Source: an uncultured Bacilli bacterium (lineage in GTDB: Bacteria; Bacillota_I; Bacilli_A; RF39; UBA660). Taken from it: 64,000 bases of DNA. The first letter of the stretch is position 1. Every line of letters begins with the position of its first letter. The translations under genes and the position numbers were made by a program. This document shows positions 18,289 to 28,167 of this stretch, piece after piece. The notes beneath the pieces are model-generated. The model did no database searches. It had not been told where the DNA came from and saw only the letters and a program-made list of their open reading frames with translations. The stretch covers positions 73,267-137,266 of the forward strand of contig CAJUNE010000001.1 in NCBI GenBank assembly GCA_910587745.1. The letters run 5' to 3'.

Positions 18289-18774
18289 ATGCAAATAGAA
18301 TTAAATAATTTAGAAATAAATGATAAATTTGAATATAATCAGAAAATAGAATTTGATAAAAGTATATATCATAATAAAGAAATAAAAGATATAAAAGAAA
18401 CCTATTTAAAAGGATATATATATTATAATTCTGCTGAAATATTAGAAATAAACTTAAATGTAGAAGGTATAATGGTTTTGAGAGATAGTGTCACATTAGA
18501 GCCTATAGACTATCCCTTTAATATAAAAATTAATGAAGAATATAGTTTAAATGAAGAATATTTTAAAGAATATTACGAAAAAGAGCAAAATATACTTGAT
18601 ATTATGGCGATTTTGTGGGAAAATATTGTCTTGGAAGTACCTATGCACCTAACTAACACTAAAGATGCTAAGTTAAGTGGTGATGGTTGGAGCCTAGGGA
18701 GTAATAAAAACGATGAAGAAATCGATCCAAGGCTCGCTAAACTAACAGAGCTATTAGACGAAAGGAAGGAGTGA
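18289..18774 (+). CDS. yceD: YceD/DUF177 protein
   Basis: A 161-residue YceD (DUF177) family protein, linked in many bacteria to 23S rRNA/large-subunit assembly. Family features are the strand-rich N-terminus, the middle [24 protein letters not shown] (normally with CxxC; here the cysteines are absent) and the C-terminal [12 protein letters not shown], where PFAKL is usual. It is followed after 4 bp by rpmF, the almost universal yceD-rpmF pair. The start is ATG 18289 after ttggtgaaaa. Confidence 0.85.
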   Translation: MQIELNNLEINDKFEYNQKIEFDKSIYHNKEIKDIKETYLKGYIYYNSAEILEINLNVEGIMVLRDSVTLEPIDYPFNIKINEEYSLNEEYFKEYYEKEQNILDIMAILWENIVLEVPMHLTNTKDAKLSGDGWSLGSNKNDEEIDPRLAKLTELLDERKE

Positions 18775-18778
18775 AACT

Positions 18779-18967
18779 ATGGCAGTACCTTTTAGAAGAA
18801 CAAGCAAAACAAAAAAAAGAATGCGTCGTACTCACTTAAAAAAAGAGGTTGGAGCACTAACAAAGTGTCCTAAGTGTGGAACTACATTAAGACCTCATCG
18901 TGCATGTACAAAGTGTGGTTATTACAAAGACCAAGAAGTAATTAAAACAAATGAAGAAGAAAAATAG
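18779..18967 (+). CDS. rpmF: 50S ribosomal protein L32
   Basis: L32 is a small zinc-binding large-subunit protein. The 62-residue product begins [16 protein letters not shown], the standard L32 start, and carries the zinc site CPKCG...CTKCGYY (four cysteines). A short acidic tail EEEK extends it slightly. The ribosome site gaaaggagtg lies at the end of yceD, so translation is probably coupled. Confidence 0.98.
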   Translation: MAVPFRRTSKTKKRMRRTHLKKEVGALTKCPKCGTTLRPHRACTKCGYYKDQEVIKTNEEEK

Positions 18968-18994
18968 TTAGAAAAATCTAACTTTTTTATTTTG
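18966..18994 (+). terminator. Terminator of rpmF operon
   Basis: gttagaaaaatctaac hairpin followed by ttttttatttt, beginning at the rpmF stop codon. Confidence 0.85.
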
Positions 18995-19077
18995 TATTAT
19001 GTAAAATATTATTTAAAATATAGCAAGAGACATAAAATTATGATATACTTTAATTATCATAAAGGAGTGTCAAGAAA

Positions 19078-21228
19078 ATGAAGTATGATGATTTAGAAAA
19101 AACTAAAGAGTTATTTGAAATTGACGAAGATGTACCTACACCAATAGAAAATATTGAAATGGAAGGAATTAGCAAAGATACAGTAACAGATGAATTTACT
19201 TTAGGATTAACTGATAAAGAAGCTAGTATTATAAATAAAAACATTAAAGAAAAAGAAGAAAAGAGTAATAAGAAAAGTAAAAAAGAAAAAAAAGATAAAA
19301 AGAGCATCAAAGAAAAATGGAATGAATTAACTAAAAAGCAAAAAATTCTTACTATATCTTTAATTGTTTTAATATTAATAGTTATTATTACTTTTACCTT
19401 AATGTTAGTATTAAAAAAAGATAATAAGAAACCTATTGATGAACCAAATAAACCTAATGAACCAATCGTAGAATTAGAAGAAGAAAACTATATATATAAA
19501 GATGGAAGTTTAATATTAATAGATAAGGATAAAAATGAACTTGGAACTTACGAATGTAAAAACAAAGATGAAAATTTATGTTTAGTCGCATATTTTAGCA
19601 GTGAAGATGAATTTAATGGTCCAAAATATTTATATGAAGATGAAAGTACCATTGAAAGAAGAAGTCACATATATAATGATAACTATGTTTTTATAAAGGA
19701 TAATAATAGTGAATCTTCAAGTTCTATAATCTTATATAATATTAAAGAAGAAAAAGAAGAAGGTATTTATAGTTTAGTAAAAGGATTTAAAGATTCCAAT
19801 TATGTTATTGTAAAAGATAGCAGTAATAAATATGGTGCTTTAGAAATAACTAATGAAGGACCAATTGAAAAAATAAAAATATCTTATGATTATTTAGGAA
19901 TGATTAATAGTGATAGTAAAGTAGTCGCTAAAACTAATAATAAATACTTTATATATAACAAAGATGGAAAATTAGAAAGTAAAGGTCTTTCTTATCCCAT
20001 AAAAAATTATAATGATAATTACATAGTTATTGATAATAATGGAGAAGCTTTATATGATTACAAATCAAAGCAAGTAATTGAAGGAACATATGACTATATT
20101 AGTTTATTAGATGATTATGTTGGTTTAGTAAAAGATAGTAAATTATACATTAGGGATTATAAGAATAATAAGTATAATGAAGAAGGAATAGAATTATTTA
20201 ATAGTTACTATAATGAATTAAATATTTATAATGAGGAAAAAGTTTTAACGAATAAAAAGTATTCATACAAGATAAACATTATTGAAAATAATATTGATAT
20301 TACTTATGTAAATAAAAATGATAAAGAAAAAGATTTAAGTTTATCAATAAATGAAGGAAAGTTAAGTAGTCAATTTGCAAATTTAAATTATCTAGATGGA
20401 AAACTATATATTTACAAAGAAGAAAATAAAAAAACATTATTAGGAACATATAGTTGTACAAATAAAAATACGATTGAAAAAGGTACCACTTCTCTTAATA
20501 CTTGTTTAATTGCAACCAATAAAGATAATACAGGATGGTTACCTATAATAAATGAAAGATATGTATTTATTATAGATTCATTAGATAAAACAAATATAAC
20601 AATTCTATTATATGATTTAAAAAATAATAAAACTTTAAGTAGATATTCTAGTGTTAATACGGGAATAGATACTAAAGAAAATAAAATAACTTTTATCTCT
20701 AATAACAATTTATATATAATCGCTGAAAATAAAAATAATAAATATGGTGTTATAAAAATAGAAGAAGAAGCAAAAAGTGTTATACCATTTAATTATAATA
20801 AAATAGAAAAAGTTAAGGACAATTATATAGGTACTGATAGTAACGATTCTTATGTTTTATTTGATGAAAATGGAACAAAGGTAGCTACTACTACAAAAAA
20901 TATTGTTGACTTTAATAATAAATATATAAAGACAACAGCAAATAATTTATATTATGTCACTGATTATTCAGGAAAAGAAATTGATAGCACAGGTTATTTA
21001 CATATAACATTAGAAGAAGATTATTATGTAGTAGTAACTAATGATAAAAAATTAAATATTAAAGAATACGATAATAAAGATTTTAGTTTAGAAAATTTAT
21101 TAGATTTAGAAACGGAAGATTATAGTAATGCTTATAAAGTTGGTAAAAATAGTATAGGTTATTTAATAACTATTACCAAAACTGGAAAAGTAATTCAAGT
21201 TGATAAAGAAGGAAAAGTTGTAGGCTAA
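19078..21228 (+). CDS. Large membrane-anchored WG-repeat-like surface protein
   Basis: A 716-residue protein with an acidic then very basic cytoplasmic N-terminus, a single membrane helix at about residues 92-118 (ILTISLIVLILIVIITFTL), a Pro/Asn/Glu stalk, and about 590 extracellular residues. These contain many beta repeats of the form KYG(A/V)I/L-(E/K)-I-x-...-P-F-x-Y-x-x-I (for example SNKYGALEI and NNKYGVIKI). These resemble WG or beta-propeller repeats. Two CTN-like cysteine pairs (TYECKNKDENLC and TYSCTNKNTIEK) may form disulfides. It has its own promoter (tatgatatact, 19040) and is monocistronic. Function is unknown; a binding or scaffold role at the cell surface is inferred. Confidence 0.6.
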   Translation: MKYDDLEKTKELFEIDEDVPTPIENIEMEGISKDTVTDEFTLGLTDKEASIINKNIKEKEEKSNKKSKKEKKDKKSIKEKWNELTKKQKILTISLIVLILIVIITFTLMLVLKKDNKKPIDEPNKPNEPIVELEEENYIYKDGSLILIDKDKNELGTYECKNKDENLCLVAYFSSEDEFNGPKYLYEDESTIERRSHIYNDNYVFIKDNNSESSSSIILYNIKEEKEEGIYSLVKGFKDSNYVIVKDSSNKYGALEITNEGPIEKIKISYDYLGMINSDSKVVAKTNNKYFIYNKDGKLESKGLSYPIKNYNDNYIVIDNNGEALYDYKSKQVIEGTYDYISLLDDYVGLVKDSKLYIRDYKNNKYNEEGIELFNSYYNELNIYNEEKVLTNKKYSYKINIIENNIDITYVNKNDKEKDLSLSINEGKLSSQFANLNYLDGKLYIYKEENKKTLLGTYSCTNKNTIEKGTTSLNTCLIATNKDNTGWLPIINERYVFIIDSLDKTNITILLYDLKNNKTLSRYSSVNTGIDTKENKITFISNNNLYIIAENKNNKYGVIKIEEEAKSVIPFNYNKIEKVKDNYIGTDSNDSYVLFDENGTKVATTTKNIVDFNNKYIKTTANNLYYVTDYSGKEIDSTGYLHITLEEDYYVVVTNDKKLNIKEYDNKDFSLENLLDLETEDYSNAYKVGKNSIGYLITITKTGKVIQVDKEGKVVG

Positions 21229-21267
21229 TTAAATATTGCCAAAATAAAAAAAATTTGCTAGAATATA

Positions 21268-21482
21268 TTTATAAAAACGAAGACCAAGAGGAGTAAGAAG
21301 TAAAAAGTCTTAATAGAGAGCTTAAGATAGGTGGAACTTAAGTAAGAAAACTTCTGAAGGTAGCTTGCAAGTTGTCTATTTGAAAAAAGTAGAATAGACC
21401 GCATACTATGCGTTACAAAAATAAGTTAAATAAAAGGTGGTACCGTGCCCAAAAGCACCCTTTGGTACTATCTTTTTTTATT
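21268..21482 (+). promoter_or_regulatory. T-box riboswitch leader of valS
   Basis: The leader carries the T-box sequence aaggtggtaccgtg (21435-21447), which pairs with uncharged tRNA ends, plus an AGAGAGC internal stretch and ggtggaac apical-loop-like sequence in Stem I. A terminator hairpin, ggtacc...ggtacta, is followed by ttttttt (21437-21478). A candidate specifier triplet GTA (Val) occurs in the 3' side of Stem I in ctgaagGTAgc near 21360. Low charged tRNA-Val would stabilise the antiterminator and let valS be transcribed. Confidence 0.9.
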
Positions 21483-21502
21483 TTAGAAAGAAGGAAATTT
21501 AA

Positions 21503-24031
21503 ATGTTGGACACAAAATATAATCATAAATTAGTAGAAGAAGGAAAATATGAAAATTGGAAAAATAATGGTTATTTTGAAGCAAGTGAGTCTGCTAAAGA
21601 ACCATTTTGTATTGTAATACCACCACCAAATGTAACGGGAAAATTACATATAGGTCATGCTTGGGATACATCAATTCAAGATATATTAATTCGTTATAAA
21701 AGAATGATGGGATATGATGCTGTATGGATACCTGGAATGGATCATGCAGGTATAGCTACTCAAAGTAAAGTTGATAAAAAATTAAAAGAGGAACTTGGTA
21801 TAAATCCTAGAGAATTATCACGTGAAGAATGGTTAAAACATGCATGGGCTTGGAAAGATGAATATGCCGAAAACATTCATAGACAATGGGCTAAGTTAGG
21901 TTTATCTTTATGTTATAGTAAAGAAAGATTTACATTAGATGAGGGATTATCTAAAGCAGTAAGAAAAGTATTTGTTGATTTATATAATAAAGGTTTAATA
22001 TATCAAGGAGAAAGAATTATAAATTGGGACCCAGAGGCTATGACAGCTTTATCTAATGAAGAAGTTATATATAAAGATATTCCGGGTGCATTTTATCATT
22101 TAAAATACCAATTAGAGGATAGTGAAGAATATTTAGATGTAGCCACAACAAGACCAGAGACCTTATTTGGTGATACTGCTGTTGCGGTTAATCCAGATGA
22201 TGAAAGGTATAATAAATATATAGGAAAAAATGTAATTTTACCAATTGTAAATAAATTAATACCTATTGTCGGAGACGAACATGCTGATATGGAAAAAGGA
22301 ACAGGCTGTGTTAAAATAACTCCCGCTCATGACCCCAATGACTTTGAAGTAGGTTTAAGACACAATTTAGAAAGAGTAGTATGTATCAATTCTAATGGAA
22401 CTATGAATGAAAATGCGACTTTATATGTTGGCCTTGATAGATTTGAATGTCGTGAAAAGTTAATAAAAGATTTAAAAGAACAAGGTTTATTATTAAGTAT
22501 TGAAAATATTACGCACAATGCACCATTTAGTGAAAGAAGTGGCGCTTTAATAGAACCATATTTATCAAAGCAATGGTTTGTAAAAATGCGCCCACTCGCT
22601 GATAGAGTATTATCTACACAACAAGATAAAAATGCCAAAGTAAATTTTGTCCCTAAAAGATTTGAAAAAATAATGAATCATTGGATGGAAATAACATACG
22701 ATTGGTGTATTTCAAGACAATTATGGTGGGGACATAGAATACCCGCTTGGTATAAAGATAATGAAGTATATGTAGGAATTGAAGCTCCTAAAGAAGAGGG
22801 ATGGATCCAAGATGAAGATGTATTAGATACATGGTTCTCTTCTGCATTATGGCCATTTTCAACATTAGGTTGGCCCGACAAAACAAGTGATTTAGAAAAG
22901 TATTATCCTAATAATGTTTTAGTAACAGGATATGATATTATTCCATTTTGGGTTAATAGAATGACTTTCCAAGGCTTAGAATTTATGGATAAAAGACCAT
23001 TTGAATATTGTTTAATTCATGGACTTATCAGAGATAAAGAAGGACGTAAAATGTCTAAGAGTCTTGGTAATGGCATTGATCCTATGGATATGATTGAAAA
23101 ATATGGAGCCGATGCCCTAAGGTATTATTTAACTACATCTGTATCGAATGGTTTGGACTTAAGATTTGATGAAGAAACTTTAAAATCAACTTGGAACTTC
23201 ATTAATAAATTATGGAATGCTTCCCGTTTTGTCTTAATGAATTTAGAAGGAGTATCTATTTTAGATGAAAACTATGAAAATCTAAGTGATACAGATAAAT
23301 GGATATTAACAAAATGTAATAAAACTATATTAAGCGTTACAAAATGGATGGATAAATTTGAACTTAATAATGCTGGAACAGAAATATATAATTTTATCTA
23401 TAATGATTTTTGTGATAATTATATTGAGTTTGCGAAGTTTAATATGGAAAGTATAACAACCAAAAAAGTATTAACAAAAGTCTTAAAAAGTATATTAAAG
23501 ATGTTACATCCATTTATGCCATATGTAACAGATGAAATATATTCTATGATTCCAAATGTTGAAGAAAATATAATGATAAGCAAGTATCCAAAATATAACA
23601 AAAAAGAAATATATGAAGATACCGAAGAAAAAGTAAATGTTATTATTGAACTCATAAGTATGTATCGAAAAACTTATCAAGAAAATCATATGGATAAAAG
23701 TGTGATAGTAAGATTTAATAATAACGAAGATTATGAATTAATAAAGAAGATTTTAAAAATAACAAATATTACAGAAGAAAAGTTAGAAAAAGTTGAATAT
23801 AATATTAAAAATAAAAGATTTGATCTTACTATTTACTATGAAAAAGAACTTACAGAAGAAGACAAGATATTAAAAGAAAAAGAAATAGAAAGCTTAAAAG
23901 CATCTATTGCTAAAAGAAAAGGCTTATTATCAAATGATAATTTTGTAAGTAAAGCACCAATAAATTTAGTAGAAGAAGAAAAAGTAAAACTTCAAGAAGA
24001 AGAAGAAAAATTAAAAAATTTAGAGAATTAA
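21503..24031 (+). CDS. valS: Valyl-tRNA synthetase
   Basis: ValRS charges tRNA-Val and edits mischarged threonine. The 842-residue class I enzyme has the HIGH signature in [16 protein letters not shown] (residues about 40-55), the editing domain ([19 protein letters not shown]), [16 protein letters not shown] and the KMSKS loop ([14 protein letters not shown]). The anticodon-binding domain and a C-terminal coiled-coil tRNA arm (residues 780-842) complete it. Length is slightly under the usual 880. It is preceded by its T-box leader and followed by a terminator at 24085. Confidence 0.98.
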   Translation: MLDTKYNHKLVEEGKYENWKNNGYFEASESAKEPFCIVIPPPNVTGKLHIGHAWDTSIQDILIRYKRMMGYDAVWIPGMDHAGIATQSKVDKKLKEELGINPRELSREEWLKHAWAWKDEYAENIHRQWAKLGLSLCYSKERFTLDEGLSKAVRKVFVDLYNKGLIYQGERIINWDPEAMTALSNEEVIYKDIPGAFYHLKYQLEDSEEYLDVATTRPETLFGDTAVAVNPDDERYNKYIGKNVILPIVNKLIPIVGDEHADMEKGTGCVKITPAHDPNDFEVGLRHNLERVVCINSNGTMNENATLYVGLDRFECREKLIKDLKEQGLLLSIENITHNAPFSERSGALIEPYLSKQWFVKMRPLADRVLSTQQDKNAKVNFVPKRFEKIMNHWMEITYDWCISRQLWWGHRIPAWYKDNEVYVGIEAPKEEGWIQDEDVLDTWFSSALWPFSTLGWPDKTSDLEKYYPNNVLVTGYDIIPFWVNRMTFQGLEFMDKRPFEYCLIHGLIRDKEGRKMSKSLGNGIDPMDMIEKYGADALRYYLTTSVSNGLDLRFDEETLKSTWNFINKLWNASRFVLMNLEGVSILDENYENLSDTDKWILTKCNKTILSVTKWMDKFELNNAGTEIYNFIYNDFCDNYIEFAKFNMESITTKKVLTKVLKSILKMLHPFMPYVTDEIYSMIPNVEENIMISKYPKYNKKEIYEDTEEKVNVIIELISMYRKTYQENHMDKSVIVRFNNNEDYELIKKILKITNITEEKLEKVEYNIKNKRFDLTIYYEKELTEEDKILKEKEIESLKASIAKRKGLLSNDNFVSKAPINLVEEEKVKLQEEEEKLKNLEN

Positions 24032-24084
24032 AAAAATATTAGATTAAATAAAATAAAGTACATGAAAAATAAAATTAAGAATAT

Positions 24085-24108
24085 AACACGCCGAAATGCG
24101 TGTTTTTA
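24085..24108 (+). terminator. Terminator of valS
   Basis: aacacgc-cgaaat-gcgtgtt hairpin followed by ttta. Confidence 0.8.
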
Positions 24109-24147
24109 TATAGATTTAAAACAGAATTTGTAGTAAAATAAAAATAT

Positions 24148-24224
24148 GTCTTCGTAGCTCAGCAGGATAGAGCAACCCCCTCCTAAGGGGTAGGTCAGGA
24201 GTTCGAATCCCCTCGAGGACACCA
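24148..24224 (+). tRNA. tRNA-Arg(CCU)
   Basis: The 77-base cloverleaf has acceptor GTCTTCG/CGAGGAC, a D-arm GCTCAGCAGGATAGAGC, anticodon loop CTCCTAA with anticodon CCT, a T-arm with TTCGAAT and encoded CCA. One A-C mismatch lies in the T stem. It reads AGG codons. Confidence 0.95.
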
Positions 24225-24562
24225 TAAGTATTTTACTCAAGTAATATTTAATAAGTTTAAATATAAATCTAGAGTTATTATAAATATATTAGAAAAGAAC
24301 CTAGAAGTTTTTATTAAAATTCAAGAATCAGCACAAGATAGAAAATTATCAAATAATATTTAGCTATCCAATTAAAAAAATACAAAGTATAGAGAATTAA
24401 AAAACTAAAAAGTAAACTAATTGAACCTTTTAGTTCTTTTTTATTGCAATAATTTAAAAACAAAAAATATTAAAGAAAAATTTTTAAAATAATAGATAAT
24501 AGTAGAAAATATATTATAAAGATAGTATAATTATTTTAAGGATAGCATATGGAGAAGTAATT
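24225..24562. other. Gene-free AT-rich spacer
   Basis: No gene is visible. A weak hairpin with gaac...gttc and ttttttatt near 24417-24443 could be a terminator for the tRNA. The rest is AT-rich with no good ORF. Confidence 0.5.
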
Positions 24563-25183
24563 ATGGTAAAAAAAGTATTAATATATGGTGACTCTAATAC
24601 TTGGGGTGACAATTTTATAACAGGTAAGAGAATACCTGATGAAAAACAATGGGTAAATATATTAAAAAAAATATATAGTAAAGATTATATATTTTTACAA
24701 GAGGGCTTACCTGGACGTTTAGCAGGAAATGAAGAAAAATTTAAACCTTACAAAAACGGAAAAGATACTTTTATATCAACATTTAGAACTAATGCACCAG
24801 TTGATATAGTTATTATTTCCTTAGGAACTAATGATTTACAAATAAAATATAATAAAAAAAGTAAAGATATAATTAATGATTTATTATGGTACAAAAACAA
24901 ATTAGAGGAAAGTTTTACAGATGAAGAAGATAAAATAAAGTACTTTAATAATAAGATGCCAAAGATTATATATATATTACCAATTAATTTTGATTATAAA
25001 GTAAATGCTAGTGTTATATTTGATGAAGAATGCGAAGAAAAAAGGCAGGAAATAATTGAATATTTTAAAAAGCAAAACATAAATGCCATTATTGCTAATA
25101 GCCTAGATTTATTTGAAGATGGTATACATTTAAGTTATCAAGGACATGAAGAAATGGCCAAATTAGTAGCAGGGGAGTTATAA
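24563..25183 (+). CDS. SGNH/GDSL-family esterase
   Basis: This 206-residue hydrolase of the SGNH (GDSL) superfamily has block I GDSNTWGD (nucleophile Ser11), an oxyanion Gly/Asn in SLGTND near residue 92, and block V DGIHLS (Asp186, His189). No signal peptide is present, so it is cytoplasmic. Family members deacylate lipids, carbohydrates or thioesters. The next gene, a PlsC-like acyltransferase, begins 2 bp after its stop codon, suggesting one operon for acyl-group removal and addition; the substrate is not known. Confidence 0.85.
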   Translation: MVKKVLIYGDSNTWGDNFITGKRIPDEKQWVNILKKIYSKDYIFLQEGLPGRLAGNEEKFKPYKNGKDTFISTFRTNAPVDIVIISLGTNDLQIKYNKKSKDIINDLLWYKNKLEESFTDEEDKIKYFNNKMPKIIYILPINFDYKVNASVIFDEECEEKRQEIIEYFKKQNINAIIANSLDLFEDGIHLSYQGHEEMAKLVAGEL

Positions 25184-25185
25184 TA

Positions 25186-26016
25186 ATGAATAAAAGAGAA
25201 GAATTAAATAAGTTAAAATCACAAATTAATTTAAGTATCAAAGGATTAGAAAACTATCCTAAAAATGAGCTTAATGTTTTAGTATCAAATCACAATTGTT
25301 TAATGGATATTTTTTATGTACCGATGTCTTTACCAGAAGAAATTGTTAGTTTAATTAGTGCTAGGTTAACATATAAAGAAGAAAGTAACAGAAAAAGTAT
25401 AATTGAAAGATATTTATATGCAATGCCAATTGAAGCTCATGGAGGAAGGGCTTATGCTAATATGGGTTTAAATTATGCCACTAAAATGTTAGAAAATGGT
25501 ATAAGTGTCAATATATTTCCTGAAGGAGCTTATGTAGAAGATAAAAAAATATTTAGAGGAAGAACAGGGGCCTGCAGACTAATTTATAATATTAGAGATA
25601 TAGGAAAACAAGTTAATTTAGTACCAGTAAGTATTTCTGTTTTAAGAAATGATGATTTAGATAGTTTTGATAAAACAGGAGATAATGTAGAAATTACATT
25701 TTTACCACCAATTAATTATGAAGATTCATATTATGGTTATAAATATGCTGAAAGTAATGAAGAAAAAAATGATTTATTGCATATACCTATTGATACTTCT
25801 ATGAAATTAATCGCTGATTCATTAGGCTTGCCGTATGTAGATAGTTACATAGAATTACGACCTAAAGGTAATGTTATGTTTGCTGATGGCTCTGTAATAG
25901 AAACAGGTATGGCACAAAATCCTGAGTTTATTGATAGATATAATAGAGAATTAGAAGATAGAGTTATGCAATTAACAAGAAAACTTACTCGGGGGGGGGG
26001 TATTCCTCATAAATAA
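25186..26016 (+). CDS. PlsC-like acyltransferase with G10 tract
   Basis: The 276-residue protein belongs to the lysophosphatidic acid/glycerol-phosphate acyltransferase superfamily. It has the catalytic H-x4-D motif SNHNCLMD (His36, Asp41), a RxYANMG region and the FPEG motif NIFPEGAY (residues 111-114). No membrane helix is clear. Ten consecutive Gs (25991-26000) encode Arg-Gly-Gly-Gly at residues 269-272, four residues before the end. Nine Gs would read through into 24 different codons; eight or eleven would end it as GYSS or similar. The tract sits in the extreme C-terminus, so catalysis should survive while the tail changes. Confidence 0.82.
   Translation: MNKREELNKLKSQINLSIKGLENYPKNELNVLVSNHNCLMDIFYVPMSLPEEIVSLISARLTYKEESNRKSIIERYLYAMPIEAHGGRAYANMGLNYATKMLENGISVNIFPEGAYVEDKKIFRGRTGACRLIYNIRDIGKQVNLVPVSISVLRNDDLDSFDKTGDNVEITFLPPINYEDSYYGYKYAESNEEKNDLLHIPIDTSMKLIADSLGLPYVDSYIELRPKGNVMFADGSVIETGMAQNPEFIDRYNRELEDRVMQLTRKLTRGGGIPHK
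25991..26000 (+). repeat. G10 homopolymer inside a coding sequence
   Basis: A run of ten Gs in DNA that is otherwise very AT-rich. Such runs mutate by slippage and are the commonest phase-variation switches in host-associated bacteria. See the acyltransferase entry for the three possible C-termini. Confidence 0.9.
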
Positions 26017-26031
26017 ATTAAATAATTTAAT

Positions 26032-26064
26032 CACTCGAACTTTAAAATTCATTGGTTCGAGTTT
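26032..26064. terminator. Bidirectional terminator after the acyltransferase
   Basis: actcgaac (26034-26041) and gttcgagt (26053-26060) form an 8-bp stem with flanking A- and T-rich runs. Confidence 0.8.
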
Positions 26065-26114
26065 TAAAATGTAGAAAAATATGATATACTCATAAATAGT
26101 CTATGAGGTTAAAT

Positions 26115-27134
26115 ATGAAAAAGATAATTTTGCTAATAATATTATTTATCCCAATAAATATTTTTGCATTAGAAACACCAGAATTAAATAGTAATAAATT
26201 TATTATATATGATGTCACTTCAAAAGAAGTATTAAATGAGTTTAAAGCTTATGAAAATACAAGCATAGCCAGTTTAACAAAAATAATGACTACAATCACA
26301 GCTATAGAAAAGATTAATAATTTAGAAAAAAGCATTACTATAACTAGTGAAATGTTAAAGGATATTTATTGGAATGCTTCTCTAGCAGGATTAAAAGTAG
26401 GAGATACATTAACATATAAAGATTTATTATATGCAAGTATTTTACCAAGTGGTGCGGATGCTACTCATGCTCTTGCGTATTCTTTAAGTGGCAATATAGA
26501 TAATTTTTTAATTGAAATGAATAATCTAGCTAAGCATATTGGTTTAGAAAATACTAATTTTTCTAATGTAATCGGCTTAGATAATAAAGATAATTATAGT
26601 ACTTTATATGATATAGCTAAACTTTTAAGTTATGCCTTAGAAAATGAAACATTTAAAGAAATATATACAGCAAAAGATTTCACTTTAAGCAACAATTTAG
26701 AAGTAAAATCAACATTATTACTATTTAATAAAAGTATGAATTTAGATATAAGTAGAATTATCGGAAGTAAGACAGGGCATACCAATAATGCAGGTTATTG
26801 TTTATCTAGTTTAATAAAAAGTAATAATCATGATATTATAATTATTACAGGAGGGGCTTCTAAAATAAATAATAATTATTATCATCTTATAGATACAATA
26901 AATTTAATAGAATACACTGATAAATTATTAGAAGAAAAAGATGAAAAAAAGAAACTTGAAGAAGAAGCATTAATAAAAATTAAAGAACAAGAAAAAATCA
27001 AACAAAAAGAATTAATAAAAATTGAAAAAAATAGAATATATGTTAATCGTACATTAATAATTGGCAGCGTTTTTATATTTTGTTTAGTAATAATTAATGC
27101 CTGCAAACCCAAGAAAAAGAAAGTAAGGAAGTAA
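26115..27134 (+). CDS. D-alanyl-D-alanine carboxypeptidase (PBP5 type)
   Basis: A penicillin-binding D,D-carboxypeptidase that trims the peptidoglycan stem peptide. ATG 26115 is chosen because it follows tgagg by 6 bases and starts a signal sequence (MKKIILLIILFIPINIFA). The motifs are SLTK (Ser53, Lys56), SGAD at 112-115 where SxN is expected, and KTG (residues 219-221). The Asn-to-Ala change at the third position of SxN is unusual but also seen in some clostridial relatives. A charged coiled-coil (residues 275-310) leads to a C-terminal membrane helix near 315-333. It lacks the usual C-terminal beta domain. A second paralogue lies at 45541. Confidence 0.88.
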   Translation: MKKIILLIILFIPINIFALETPELNSNKFIIYDVTSKEVLNEFKAYENTSIASLTKIMTTITAIEKINNLEKSITITSEMLKDIYWNASLAGLKVGDTLTYKDLLYASILPSGADATHALAYSLSGNIDNFLIEMNNLAKHIGLENTNFSNVIGLDNKDNYSTLYDIAKLLSYALENETFKEIYTAKDFTLSNNLEVKSTLLLFNKSMNLDISRIIGSKTGHTNNAGYCLSSLIKSNNHDIIIITGGASKINNNYYHLIDTINLIEYTDKLLEEKDEKKKLEEEALIKIKEQEKIKQKELIKIEKNRIYVNRTLIIGSVFIFCLVIINACKPKKKKVRK

Positions 27135-27135
27135 A

Positions 27136-27594
27136 ATGGAACCATACAAAACATTAAATAAATTAAATATAAAATATGAAGAAGTAGAACACATTCCAGT
27201 GTTAACCAGTCTTGAAGCAGAATTCATAAAAGATATGATATCAGGATTAGGAGTTAAAAACTTATTTTTAAAAAGTAACAATACATATTATTTAGTATTA
27301 ACACCAGACGATAAATTAGTAGATTTAAAAAAACTATCAAAACTTGTAAATGGTAAACTTACTTTTGCAAGAGTTGAAGAATTAAGAGAAATACTAAAAT
27401 TAGAAAAAGGCAGTGTCACACCACTAGGTTTAATAAACGACTTTAAGCATCAAGTAATCGTATTAATAGATAATACTTTAATTAATGAAACTATATTAGT
27501 TCATCCCTTAGTTAATACTAAAACGATATCTATTACTACAAAAGATTTAATAAGACTAATTGAACACTTAAAAAATGAATATCTTTTCTATTGA
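27136..27594 (+). CDS. ProX/YbaK-type aminoacyl-tRNA deacylase
   Basis: The 152-residue protein matches the freestanding prolyl-tRNA editing family (PrdX/ProX/YbaK). It has the lysine-containing core KNLFLKSNNTYYLVL and the signature GSVTPLGLIND. It hydrolyses mischarged Ala-tRNA(Pro). Its start codon is 1 bp after the carboxypeptidase stop, with ribosome site aaggaag, so the two are probably co-transcribed. The stop is directly followed by the promoter with the G10 spacer. Confidence 0.88.
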   Translation: MEPYKTLNKLNIKYEEVEHIPVLTSLEAEFIKDMISGLGVKNLFLKSNNTYYLVLTPDDKLVDLKKLSKLVNGKLTFARVEELREILKLEKGSVTPLGLINDFKHQVIVLIDNTLINETILVHPLVNTKTISITTKDLIRLIEHLKNEYLFY

Positions 27595-27621
27595 CAAATT
27601 AAGCTGGGGGGGGGGTATAAT
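27591..27621 (+). promoter_or_regulatory. Promoter with G10 tract between -35 and -10
   Basis: Consensus TTGACA (27591-27596) and consensus TATAAT (27616-27621) are separated by 19 bp, of which the last 10 are Gs (27606-27615). The optimum spacer is 17. Losing two Gs would give a perfect promoter, and one more or fewer would tune it. The layout equals known phase-variable promoters such as Neisseria porA. It would drive the NUDIX gene and the NatAB-like ABC operon. Confidence 0.8.
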
Positions 27622-27694
27622 TTTAATATAAAAAATATTTTAACTAAAAATGTATTAGTGATATAATAAAAATATTAGAGAGGAAAATATAATT

Positions 27695-28153
27695 ATGGAA
27701 TATATAAAAGAATTAAGAAAATATATAGGCCATTCTCCAATTATGATGTGTGCTTGTGGTTGTTTAATATTTAATGAAAATAATCAAGTATTACTCCAAA
27801 AAAGAAGTGATGATAATTTATGGGGAAATCCAGGAGGTTCTATGGATTTAGGAGAAACCATATATGACACTGTTATTCGTGAAATTAAAGAAGAAACCAA
27901 TTTAGATATAAAAAAAGAAGATTTAAAAATATTTAATATTTATTCAGGGGAAGAGCAACATCACATATACCCAAATAAAGATGAAGTATATTTTGTTAAT
28001 ATTATATTTGAGATTCATAAATATAGTGGTGATATAGTAAGTGATATTGAAAGCAAAGAATTAAAATTTTTTGATATAGATAAATTACCTAATAATATAA
28101 CCAAGCCCTTTGAATCAGTTGCTAGAGATTTAAAAAACAAGTTGAATCAATAA
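27695..28153 (+). CDS. NUDIX hydrolase
   Basis: The 152-residue protein carries a complete NUDIX box: GGSMDLGETIYDTVIREIKEET with the metal-binding REIKEE. It begins MEYIKELRKYIGHSPIMMC, as in the YjaD/ADP-ribose-type or nucleoside-diphosphate pyrophosphatase group. The exact substrate is unclear. Starts after gagagga. It is the first gene downstream of the G10 promoter and stands 14 bp before the ABC ATPase gene. Confidence 0.88.
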   Translation: MEYIKELRKYIGHSPIMMCACGCLIFNENNQVLLQKRSDDNLWGNPGGSMDLGETIYDTVIREIKEETNLDIKKEDLKIFNIYSGEEQHHIYPNKDEVYFVNIIFEIHKYSGDIVSDIESKELKFFDIDKLPNNITKPFESVARDLKNKLNQ

Positions 28154-28167
28154 TTGGAGGAGTATAT

